The position numbers and the translations under genes were made by a program. A stretch of DNA of 34,131 nt, from the NCBI GenBank assembly GCA_020436835.1, contig JAGQWZ010000359.1:1-34131 (forward strand), given 5' to 3'. Position 1 is the first letter of the stretch, and every line of letters starts with the position of its first letter. Source of the DNA: Saprospiraceae bacterium. GTDB lineage: Bacteria; Bacteroidota; Bacteroidia; Chitinophagales; Saprospiraceae. Below are positions 25,531 to 33,438 of the stretch, in pieces. A model generated the notes under the pieces. The model searched no databases. It was not told the DNA's origin and saw only the letters and a list, made by a program, of their open reading frames with translations.

Positions 25531-25986
25531 TTAGAGGTCTTCCATGGACCACTCAGCATAGGCAGTTGCAGTTTCATCCAGCCTTACCCCATAGAGCTCC
25601 AGGTTGGGAGGAAGATCCTTAATGATCAAATCCACAAAATGTAAAAGCAGATTTTCACAGGTCGGCTGAAAAGGAAGCAAGACGACTTTTTCAAAATTAT
25701 CCTGCAATACCTTTTGTACTTCGAAACCGGTAGACTGGTTGAGCACCAAAGCATGGTCGAAGTGATCCAGGATTTTTTCCCGCACTAATTCTTTTAAGTC
25801 AGTGAAGTCCATCAACATCCCATCCTTCGGATGACCGGGCGAATCAAGCGGCACTCCACGCAACACGACGTAGAGCTTGTAGGAATGACCATGAATATTC
25901 CTGCATTGGCCATCATGACCAAGAAGGGCATGTCCCATTTCCAGGGTAAAAAGCTTTGATATCCGGATTTTCCTTACGCTACCCAT
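25531..25986 (-). CDS. queD: 6-carboxytetrahydropterin synthase / 6-pyruvoyltetrahydropterin synthase family
   Basis: The product (151 residues from the ATG at 25986) has the small T-fold of QueD/PTPS. Zinc ligands are His19, His32 and His34 in the MGHALLGHDGQCRNIHGHSY region, with the catalytic Cys28 between them; DFTDLK, LDHFDHALVLN and PTCENL further on complete the active site, and a glutamate in RLDETATAYAEW is at the C-terminal end. QueD makes 6-carboxytetrahydropterin from 7,8-dihydroneopterin triphosphate for queuosine and other 7-deazapurines. A pterin role is possible, but the Cys-x3-HGH arrangement fits QueD. I chose 25986, not the TTG at 26013, because an exact -7 box covers 26011-26018. 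No other queuosine gene is in the window. Confidence 0.9.
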   Translation of the reverse strand: MGSVRKIRISKLFTLEMGHALLGHDGQCRNIHGHSYKLYVVLRGVPLDSPGHPKDGMLMDFTDLKELVREKILDHFDHALVLNQSTGFEVQKVLQDNFEKVVLLPFQPTCENLLLHFVDLIIKDLPPNLELYGVRLDETATAYAEWSMEDL

Positions 25987-26010
25987 TTGACCAGATTTGA
26001 ATTGGCGCGG

Positions 26011-26018
26011 CAAAATTA
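26011..26018 (-). promoter_or_regulatory. Candidate -7 promoter box of queD
   Basis: On the minus strand the sequence reads TAATTTTG, an exact TAnnTTTG match, 25 bases before the ATG at 25986. It overlaps the TTG that would be the alternative start, which argues against that start. Confidence 0.45.
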
Positions 26019-26184
26019 CTATATCTGACCCTAATTACGATCAGAATTCGCGATAATCCCGGCTAATCGGAACTCCTAATGACGAGAATCATCACTTCAT
26101 TTAACATATTAACACTCGTTTTCATGCAATTTAGCCTGACTTTTGCTCATGATGTAATAAGAGAAGCAAATTGGTATAGCCAGC

Positions 26185-26934
26185 ATGGACGCAGACAAAA
26201 TATTGATGTTGAGTTCTTGTCAGCACTGGAGTGCAGAAGGTGATGAACATAGTTGTGAAACTTGTCAGGTCAGAAATTTATTTGTCTTCAAAGAACTCAA
26301 TCCCGGGGAGCTAAAGGTCTTGAATAGTGAGCGAATGACCATCCTATATCAGGCGGGTGAGTCTATCTACAAGGAAGGAACAAAACCTTCCGGGCTCTTA
26401 TGCCTGTCGAAAGGTAAAGTGAAAATCGAGAAAGAGAAGCTAAGTGGTGAGTCACAAATTGTTGCGTTAAAAAAAGAGTCCGAATTTATCGGCTTTGCAG
26501 GCCTGATCAGTCAGGCCACCCATTCATCTTCAGCCATCGCTCTGGAAGATTGCAGAGTGTGTTATATTCCCAAAGAAAACTTCCTGAAAGTCCTGCATTC
26601 CAATCATACGCTGGCGCTGAAAATCATTGAATATCTTGCAAATGAGCTACTACGGACAAACGGCCGAATGGCGGATCTTACCCAAAAACATATGAGAGCC
26701 AGACTCGCTGATGCCATTCTCTATGCTTACGAAAAATTCCGGTTCGATAAAGATGATCGTATGATCCAGGTTGAACTGAAGCGCAGCGATTTAGCCGCCT
26801 TATCAAATATGACAACCGCCAATGCCATTCGAACCCTTACGGAATTTAGCCGGGATCAGTTGATCAGTGTTGATGGACGGCAGATCTCCATACTTAATCT
26901 TTCGGCTCTCCGCCGAATCAGCCAAATGGGCTAG
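26185..26934 (+). CDS. Crp/Fnr family regulator with FNR-like cysteines
   Basis: A 249-residue regulator with an N-terminal cyclic-nucleotide-type effector domain (about residues 33-145), a dimerisation helix and a C-terminal winged helix-turn-helix (about 185-240, VELKRSDLAALSNMT...). It has N-terminal cysteines at 12, 24 and 27, and Cys126 in RVCYIP falls where FNR has its fourth cluster ligand (VCEIP). This could hold an oxygen-sensitive iron-sulfur cluster, as in FNR; this is inference, since the N-terminal spacing (11 then 2 residues) differs from E. coli FNR (2 then 5). It is divergent from queD and convergent with the class II ribonucleotide reductase gene, 48 bases away. Confidence 0.9.
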   Translation: MDADKILMLSSCQHWSAEGDEHSCETCQVRNLFVFKELNPGELKVLNSERMTILYQAGESIYKEGTKPSGLLCLSKGKVKIEKEKLSGESQIVALKKESEFIGFAGLISQATHSSSAIALEDCRVCYIPKENFLKVLHSNHTLALKIIEYLANELLRTNGRMADLTQKHMRARLADAILYAYEKFRFDKDDRMIQVELKRSDLAALSNMTTANAIRTLTEFSRDQLISVDGRQISILNLSALRRISQMG

Positions 26935-26982
26935 ATGCTGCCAGGACGCTGTCTCCGGACCAGGAGTCAGATGGTGCTTTGC

Positions 26983-29574
26983 CTATCCGCATTCGGAATA
27001 TCCACAACTGCTGCAATGTAAGCAACCCTCCTCATAAACCATCGTATCCGTTTCTTTACAACTGGGACATTCGGTCTTGACCACTTCTGTACCATCCGGA
27101 ATAAATTTCTTGAGAGCCCGCGCTATACCCCGCTTCCAGGTATTGATATTCTCTTCCTCGGTATTTAAGCTATTGATCAGATTGACCACATAATTCAGAG
27201 GCATGCCATGCCGCATTACCCCCGATATCAACTTTGCATAGTTCCAGTATTCTTTATCAAATGATCGGGACAACCCCTCAATGGTGATCCGGTAACCATC
27301 CCGGTCAGCAAATTGAAAATCATATCGATTACTATGCAACTCCTCGTCATAGCTTTTGATGACCCAGCCCTGAGTAACATACTCCGGCAGACGGAAAGTA
27401 TCCTCTGCTTTGCCACTGAAAATTTCATAAGGCACGCCATCAAGAAGACCAATTACGGCGATCCAGTCTTCATGGTTATTTTTGAAGCGGATCACCGAAG
27501 CCGGCAATTTCTTTGGTCGCTTTGGTGGGACATAGTCTTTTAACTCAAACACCGTTCCGCTCAACTCATTCTTCTTTTCTTTATCACTTGACACTAAAAC
27601 ACCCGTCCGAGATCCATCCCGGTAAATAGTACAGCCTTTACAGCCGACTTGCCAGGCAGTTTCGTAGATCTCTCGTACCAGATCTACAGATACATCATTA
27701 GGAACATTTACGGTGACACTGATTGAATGGTCTACCCATTTCTGAATGGCACCCTGCATCTTCACTTTTTCTACCCAATCGATATCATTGGCAGTTGCCT
27801 TATAGTATGGTGATGTCTTAATAATTTCATTGAGGGATTCCTCGTCCAGTGTCATGACCTTTTCCAAATCATACCCATTGACGGTAAGCCATTCCTTAAA
27901 CCGGTGGTGGAAAACATAATACTCTTCCCAGGAATCACCGACCTCATCGGTAAAGCTCACTTTTACATTATTGTCATTAGGATTAACCTTCCTCCTTCTT
28001 TTGTAATTGATGAGAAAAACAGGTTCAATACCGGAACTTGTTTGGGTCATAAGACTGGTGGTGCCAGTAGGAGCGATGGTTAGCATCGCAATATTCCGAC
28101 GACCGTATTTTACCATATCGTCATAGAGCTGGGGATCAGCCTCTTTTATCCGGTCAATGAATGGATTGTTAACTTCTCTTTCGCTGTCGTAGATCGGGAA
28201 AGCACCTCGTTCCTTTGCGAGATTGACTGAACTGCGGTATACGTTGGTTGCCAGTGCCTTATGTACTTTGACTGAGAATGCCGTTGCTTCCGGAGTGCCA
28301 TACCGGAATCCGAGCGCTGCCAGCATGTCACCCTCTGCGGTAATGCCCAGGCCCGTGCGCCTCCCCTCCTCACAGGTCTTCCGGATCTTTATCCAGAGAT
28401 CCCGCTCGGTGGCTTTCATAAAGGCAGGTTCTGGATCAGCTTCGATCTTAGCCAGTATTTTGTCGATCTTCTCCAGTTCCAGGTCAAGAATATCATCCAG
28501 AAGGCGATGTGCGTGTTGAGCATACTGTGCGAATTTCTCCATGTTGAAGGTGGCATTGGGTGTAAAAGGATCCTCAACAAAACTATAGAGATTAATCGCC
28601 AGCAATCGACAGGAGTCGTATGGACATAATGGGATCTCTCCACAAGGATTAGTGGAGATCGTATTGTATCCCAAATCTGCATAGCAATCCGGGACAGACT
28701 CGCGGATCACTGTGTCCCAGAACAATACACCGGGTTCAGCCGATTTCCAGGCATTATAGGTGATCTTGGACCAAAGCTGCTCAGCATCAATTTTTTTACG
28801 GGTTATCGGTTTGGACGCATCGACGGGAAATTGTTGGTAGTAGGGTTTTTTGGCCATGGCAGCTTCCATGAAATTATCATCAATTCGAACGGAGACATTG
28901 GCGCCGGTGACCTTGTTGTTCTCCACCTTGGCATCAATGAAGTCTTCAGCGTCCGGATGTTTGATCGAGACGGTCAGCATCAGAGCTCCTCTCCTGCCAT
29001 CCTGGGCCACTTCACGGGTGCAATTTGAATATCTTTCCATAAAGGGAACCAGTCCGGTCGATGACAACGCACTATTCATCACAGGACTACCTTTCGGCCG
29101 GATATGAGAAAGATCATGTCCTACTCCTCCCCTTCTTTTCATCAATTGAGCTTGTTCTTCATCAATTTTCACTATTCCTGCATAGGAGTCAAAGCCATTA
29201 CCGATCACGAAACAATTCGACAATGAAGAGATCTGAAAGTTGTTGCCAATCCCTGACATGGGACTTCCTTGTGGTACCAAATATTTAAACCGGTCCAACA
29301 ATTCAAAAATATGGTCCTCACTCAGGGGATTGCTGTATTTTTCTTCGATCCGGGCAAGCTCGCGGGCGAGCCGGCGATGCATATCAGCTGGAGTCGATTC
29401 ATAAATATGGCCTTCTGAGTCCTTAAGTGCATATTTATTCAACCAAACCGAAGCAGCAAGCTCATCGCCATCGAAGTAACGAATGGCTGCATTTAGTGCT
29501 TCATTATGTGTATAGGTTTGATTATCAACAGGTTTTGACTTGGTGGCTGGCTTTGAAAGTGTCTTTGTGTCCAT
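26983..29574 (-). CDS. nrdJ: Adenosylcobalamin-dependent class II ribonucleotide reductase
   Basis: This enzyme reduces ribonucleotides to deoxyribonucleotides using adenosylcobalamin to make the radical, so it needs no oxygen and no second subunit. From the ATG at 29574 it has 863 residues. Visible motifs are SSLSNCF (active-site Cys121), STNPCGEIPL (the radical-site Cys and Glu), APTGTTS, and the second half of the redox pair in VGCKGCTIYRDGSR, followed by a TSCPD-type domain and a C-terminal zinc-ribbon tail (CPSC...CLHCSSCGYSECG) that recharges or stabilises the active site. A TTG at 29607 would extend it by 11 residues, but ATG is preferred. No cobalamin riboswitch is evident upstream. 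The Crp/Fnr regulator lies at its 3' end, facing it. Confidence 0.95.
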   Translation of the reverse strand: MDTKTLSKPATKSKPVDNQTYTHNEALNAAIRYFDGDELAASVWLNKYALKDSEGHIYESTPADMHRRLARELARIEEKYSNPLSEDHIFELLDRFKYLVPQGSPMSGIGNNFQISSLSNCFVIGNGFDSYAGIVKIDEEQAQLMKRRGGVGHDLSHIRPKGSPVMNSALSSTGLVPFMERYSNCTREVAQDGRRGALMLTVSIKHPDAEDFIDAKVENNKVTGANVSVRIDDNFMEAAMAKKPYYQQFPVDASKPITRKKIDAEQLWSKITYNAWKSAEPGVLFWDTVIRESVPDCYADLGYNTISTNPCGEIPLCPYDSCRLLAINLYSFVEDPFTPNATFNMEKFAQYAQHAHRLLDDILDLELEKIDKILAKIEADPEPAFMKATERDLWIKIRKTCEEGRRTGLGITAEGDMLAALGFRYGTPEATAFSVKVHKALATNVYRSSVNLAKERGAFPIYDSEREVNNPFIDRIKEADPQLYDDMVKYGRRNIAMLTIAPTGTTSLMTQTSSGIEPVFLINYKRRRKVNPNDNNVKVSFTDEVGDSWEEYYVFHHRFKEWLTVNGYDLEKVMTLDEESLNEIIKTSPYYKATANDIDWVEKVKMQGAIQKWVDHSISVTVNVPNDVSVDLVREIYETAWQVGCKGCTIYRDGSRTGVLVSSDKEKKNELSGTVFELKDYVPPKRPKKLPASVIRFKNNHEDWIAVIGLLDGVPYEIFSGKAEDTFRLPEYVTQGWVIKSYDEELHSNRYDFQFADRDGYRITIEGLSRSFDKEYWNYAKLISGVMRHGMPLNYVVNLINSLNTEEENINTWKRGIARALKKFIPDGTEVVKTECPSCKETDTMVYEEGCLHCSSCGYSECG

Positions 29575-29608
29575 TAGAAAAGAGTTAAAATTTCGAATTC
29601 TCTGCAAT

Positions 29609-29636
29609 CTTATATAATAATTTTTTCATATATAAG
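29609..29636. promoter_or_regulatory. Inverted repeat CTTATATA-N12-TATATAAG in the nrdJ leader
   Basis: Perfect eight-base arms (29609-29616 and 29629-29636) lie 35-62 bases upstream of the nrdJ ATG. Placement fits an operator, but the arms are AT-rich and chance cannot be excluded. Confidence 0.35.
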
Positions 29637-29860
29637 TATTTTTGTAAATCTTTTTTAACCATCTGTTAATATCTTTTTTTTAATAAAGTAAAATTCCTTT
29701 GAGGATAAAATGATCTAATACTTAAGTTGTTGATTAGCAGAAAGAAATAAATCAAACCAGGTTTTGCTCTTTTTTAGCTAGCTTAAGGGTATGTTTTACA
29801 ACATATAAATTTATGATCTTCAGTATAGAGGATTTACAGTCAACCCCGTATTTTCGTCTT

Positions 29861-29876
29861 GCTAATGTAAATTAGC
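29861..29876. promoter_or_regulatory. Palindrome GCTAAT-GTAA-ATTAGC before the peroxidase gene
   Basis: Six-base arms with a four-base loop end 26 bases before the ATG at 29903. It could be an operator or a hairpin in the 5' leader. Confidence 0.35.
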
Positions 29877-29902
29877 GAAACTGAGTTGTAATCCACAGAA
29901 AC

Positions 29903-32900
29903 ATGACCACACTTTACAAACCGATTCACCTTTTTACGTTATTGCTTCTCATTGTGGGCACTCCGAGGATGCAGGCACAAGAGAACAGATCGATCGATGG
30001 AACGCTAAATCATCCATTATTCTTTTGGGGCTCCATTTATTCCGAAGTGCGTAATAAGACCGCACCCGCCTACTCCGATGGCATTTCAGCCCCGGCTGGT
30101 GAAGACCGTCCCAATCCGAGATACATAAGCAATACGATTTTTCAGGAAGTAGAGAAAATCAATGATCCCCTGGGGCTGAGCGCCTATACCTGGGCCTGGG
30201 GCCAGTTTATCGATCATGACATTGTCTTCACACCCAACGGAGAAGAGGGTATGCACATATCTGTTCCTTCGGGTGATCCGTGGTTTGATCCAACCGGAAG
30301 CGGACAGGCTGTCATTCCGATGAACCGGGCGGATTATGATCATTCTACAGGAAAATCTATCAGTAATCCGCGAAAATTCTTTAATGAGATTACTGCTTTC
30401 ATTGATGGATCCTCTGTCTACGGCTCAGATATGGAGAGGGCAAGTTGGCTTCGGACGTTTGAAGGAGGCAAACTAAAGACTTCTTCGGGCAATCTACTCC
30501 CGTTTAATACTATTGATGGGGAGCTTCAAAGTGCGATCGATCCTAATGCTCCGGCAATGGATATGCCCATTCCCAACATCTCGAAATGGTTTATCGCCGG
30601 TGACGTTCGTGCTAATGAAAATCCCATGCTGACTGCCATTCATACGATATTTGTGCGGGAACACAACCGGCTTTGCGATGAACTGATTGCACAAAATCCG
30701 GAATGGAATGACGAGAAGATATATCAAAGAGCTCGAAAAATTGTGGGAGGAATCATTGAAGCCATCGTTTATGAAGAGTGGTTGCCGGCAATGGGCGTTA
30801 ATATGCCGGAGTACGATGGATACGATATTTCTGCCAATCCCAATATTATCAATGAGTTTGCTTCGGCGGCTTATCGATTTGGTCATTCGACCGTCAATGC
30901 CACGTTGACCCGGCTGGATGAAAGTGGGAATGAAATATCACAGGGAGATATTGACCTGCGAGATGCATTCTTTAATCCGGGTGCCATTTTGGAAGTAGAA
31001 GGCATTGAGACCTTTCTGGTGGGTGCCACGACCATGCTTCAAAATAATGTAGATTGTCAGGTCGTAGATGACCTTAGAAATTTCCTTTTCGGCCCTCCCG
31101 GTGCCGGAGGATTGGATTTGGCTGCTCTCAATATTAACAGGGGCCGAGATAAAGGAGTTGCGGACTATAATTCCGTACGTAAATCGGTTGGATTACCACC
31201 ATTGGATGCCTTCACTCAGATGACCATCAATTCTCGTTTAAGCAAGAACCTTACTGACGTCTATCAGGACATCAACAAGGTTGACCTTTGGGTAGGTGTA
31301 CTGGCTGAAGATCATATGCCCAAGTCGATCTTCGGTCCCACCCTGATGCGAATGATGATCGAACAATTTCACCAGTTAAGAGTGGGTGATCGCTATTACT
31401 ACGAAAATGATGGTGCATTAACGCCCGCAGAAAGACAAGAAATAAAATCAACCAGGCTGGCAGACGTCATCCGGCGTAATACAGGATTGGAAATCATCCC
31501 GGATGAGGTATTTAAAGCATTGCCTTCTAATATTCTGGTCAACCGTACCATCGATGGCCAATTCAATAATCCCAACAATAACTCCTGGGGTGCTGCCCAT
31601 AGCCGGGTGCTCGTCAGAACTCCTTTAGCTTATACCGATGGAATTTCCACTCCAGCCGGAGAAGACCGCCCTAACGCCCGGGTGATCTCCAATGAGATCT
31701 TTGCTCAGACAACTGATCAGGCAGATCCAAGGGGTCTGAGTGCATACACCTGGGGATGGGGTCAGTTTATTGATCACGATATCACGCTCTTTGAGGTCCT
31801 GGCGGATGAAAATATGGATATTTCCATTCCGGCCTTTGATGCCTATTTTGATCCTCAGGGTACGGGTACGGCGACAATCCCTATGCAGAGGACGGCGTAC
31901 GATCATACTACCGGAACGGATCCTTCGAATCCCAGAATTCATACCAACGGGATTACTGCCTTTATTGACGGATCAGCCGTTTATGGCTCTAATAAGGAGC
32001 GGGCAGATTGGTTAAGGACCTTTGCCCTGGGTAAATTAAAAACATCCAGCGGCAACTTGCTGCCTTATAATACTGTATCCGGCGAACAATCTGATGCGAT
32101 TGATCCCGAGGCACCGCGAATGGAAATGCCTTTTCCTCAAGTAACCACCTTCTTTGTGGCCGGCGATGTCAGGGCAAATGAAAATCCTTTTTTAACCTCC
32201 ATACATACCGTTTTTGTCAGAGAACATAACCGTCTCTGTGATGAACTAATAAGAGATCATCCCGACTGGACCGATGAAATGCTGTACCAGCGTGCCCGTA
32301 AAATTGTTGGCGCCCTAATCGAGGCGGTTGTCTATGAAGAATGGTTACCTACACTGGGTATGCAGGTAAAGACCCCTCAGGGATATGACCAGACAGTCGA
32401 CCCGGGAATCATGAATGTATTTTCGAGCGCCGCCTTCAGATATGGTCATACTACCATCAATAGTACCCTGCTCAGAATGGATGATGATGGGATCACAATG
32501 CCACAGGGGGATATTGAATTGAGGGATGCATTTTTCAATCCGGCTGTCATTGCTGAGGTTGGAGGCATCGAACCTTACTTCGCCGGTATGTCAACGGTAG
32601 TACAGCAGGACTTTGATTGTCATGTGATCGATGAGTTGAGAAACTTCTTGTTCGGAGCCCCGGGTAGTGGTGGAATGGACCTGGTGAGTCTGAATATTCA
32701 AAGAGGCAGGGAACGGGGTCTGGCCGATTACAATTCAATCAGACAGGCTTTCGGCATGGATCGGGTCTCCTCTTTTGCGAAGATTTCTTCTGATCCGATC
32801 CTAAATCAGAAATTCGCAACGGTGTACGGAGACGTTAACCGGATTGATCCCTGGGTAGGTATGCTCGCCGAAAACAAATTAAGCAATGCCTTGTTCGGTC

Positions 32901-33385
32901 CAACGGCTATGACGATTATTGAGCATCAATTCCACGCGCTACGTGATGGTGATAGTTTCTATTATGAATGGGATCCGGCATTCAGTGCTTCGGAAGTTCA
33001 GGAAATTAAAAATACCCGTTTGGCAGACATCATCCGGAGGAATACCGGAATGACTTTTATTCCTGATGATGTCTTTATTGCACAGGAGTTCACTACAGAC
33101 CTGGCTGAATTTACTCCGAATCAGCTTCAATTTGAAGTATATCCCAACCCGACCACCGACTATATTGAAGTTGGATTGAAAGCGGATCAATTAGATAACC
33201 AGGAGGACTGGAATGTGGAAATTCTTGATCTGTATGGCAAACAGGTAATGCGCCAGGTAGCCCAAAGCCGCTTTGCCGATGAAAAGCTGACTATTGAAGT
33301 GGGAGACATGCTTCCGGCAGGAACCTATCTCCTGAAAGTCAGCCGTGGGGATAAAATTGGAACAAGACAATTGGTGAAATTGTAG
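29903..33385 (+). CDS. Secreted tandem animal-type haem peroxidase with T9SS sorting domain
   Basis: This 1160-residue protein has a signal peptide (to about residue 25), two complete animal-type (peroxidase-cyclooxygenase) haem peroxidase domains of about 520 residues each (29-546 and 547-1068), and a C-terminal T9SS type A sorting domain (from about 1075: VYPNPTTDYIEV ... GTYLLKV ... RQLVKL). Domain 1 has the distal WGQFIDHD (Asp104, His105), the VREHNR arginine helix and proximal His328 (FGHST). Domain 2 repeats these as WGQFIDHD (His625), VREHNR and His849 (YGHTT). Distal-proximal distances are 223 and 224 residues, so neither copy is truncated. It would use hydrogen peroxide to oxidise halides or organic substrates at the cell surface. 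The two halves are clearly a tandem duplication. Confidence 0.95.
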   Translation: MTTLYKPIHLFTLLLLIVGTPRMQAQENRSIDGTLNHPLFFWGSIYSEVRNKTAPAYSDGISAPAGEDRPNPRYISNTIFQEVEKINDPLGLSAYTWAWGQFIDHDIVFTPNGEEGMHISVPSGDPWFDPTGSGQAVIPMNRADYDHSTGKSISNPRKFFNEITAFIDGSSVYGSDMERASWLRTFEGGKLKTSSGNLLPFNTIDGELQSAIDPNAPAMDMPIPNISKWFIAGDVRANENPMLTAIHTIFVREHNRLCDELIAQNPEWNDEKIYQRARKIVGGIIEAIVYEEWLPAMGVNMPEYDGYDISANPNIINEFASAAYRFGHSTVNATLTRLDESGNEISQGDIDLRDAFFNPGAILEVEGIETFLVGATTMLQNNVDCQVVDDLRNFLFGPPGAGGLDLAALNINRGRDKGVADYNSVRKSVGLPPLDAFTQMTINSRLSKNLTDVYQDINKVDLWVGVLAEDHMPKSIFGPTLMRMMIEQFHQLRVGDRYYYENDGALTPAERQEIKSTRLADVIRRNTGLEIIPDEVFKALPSNILVNRTIDGQFNNPNNNSWGAAHSRVLVRTPLAYTDGISTPAGEDRPNARVISNEIFAQTTDQADPRGLSAYTWGWGQFIDHDITLFEVLADENMDISIPAFDAYFDPQGTGTATIPMQRTAYDHTTGTDPSNPRIHTNGITAFIDGSAVYGSNKERADWLRTFALGKLKTSSGNLLPYNTVSGEQSDAIDPEAPRMEMPFPQVTTFFVAGDVRANENPFLTSIHTVFVREHNRLCDELIRDHPDWTDEMLYQRARKIVGALIEAVVYEEWLPTLGMQVKTPQGYDQTVDPGIMNVFSSAAFRYGHTTINSTLLRMDDDGITMPQGDIELRDAFFNPAVIAEVGGIEPYFAGMSTVVQQDFDCHVIDELRNFLFGAPGSGGMDLVSLNIQRGRERGLADYNSIRQAFGMDRVSSFAKISSDPILNQKFATVYGDVNRIDPWVGMLAENKLSNALFGPTAMTIIEHQFHALRDGDSFYYEWDPAFSASEVQEIKNTRLADIIRRNTGMTFIPDDVFIAQEFTTDLAEFTPNQLQFEVYPNPTTDYIEVGLKADQLDNQEDWNVEILDLYGKQVMRQVAQSRFADEKLTIEVGDMLPAGTYLLKVSRGDKIGTRQLVKL

Positions 33386-33399
33386 TCAATTAAAGGTGT

Positions 33400-33438
33400 G
33401 CTAGCCAGAGAGAATGGTCGTAATTCTATCTGGCTAGC
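33400..33438. terminator. Hairpin between convergent peroxidase and nitrilase genes
   Basis: GCTAGCCAGAGAGAAT (33400-33415) pairs with ATTCTATCTGGCTAGC (33423-33438) at 15 of 16 positions, with a seven-base loop. It spans the 3' end of the minus-strand nitrilase gene. T-runs are weak on both sides, but the position suits a shared terminator. Confidence 0.55.

Larger units (their letters stand above)
29575..29902. other. AT-rich divergent intergenic region between nrdJ and the peroxidase gene
   Basis: These 328 bases hold the control regions of two divergent genes. The stretch is very AT-rich and contains no credible gene. It contains inverted repeats at 29609-29636 and 29861-29876, and a spaced TTGATT/AATCAA pair (29730-29735 and 29750-29755). 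I see no cobalamin riboswitch or NrdR box. Confidence 0.6.

Noticed and set aside
29730..29755. FNR box (TTGAT-N4-ATCAA) between nrdJ and the peroxidase gene
   Set aside because: Half-sites exist but are separated by 14 bases, so this is not a standard FNR site.
29575..29902. Possible cobalamin riboswitch upstream of the B12-dependent reductase
   Set aside because: No B12-box-like sequence (GCCACTG) is present and the region is too AT-rich.
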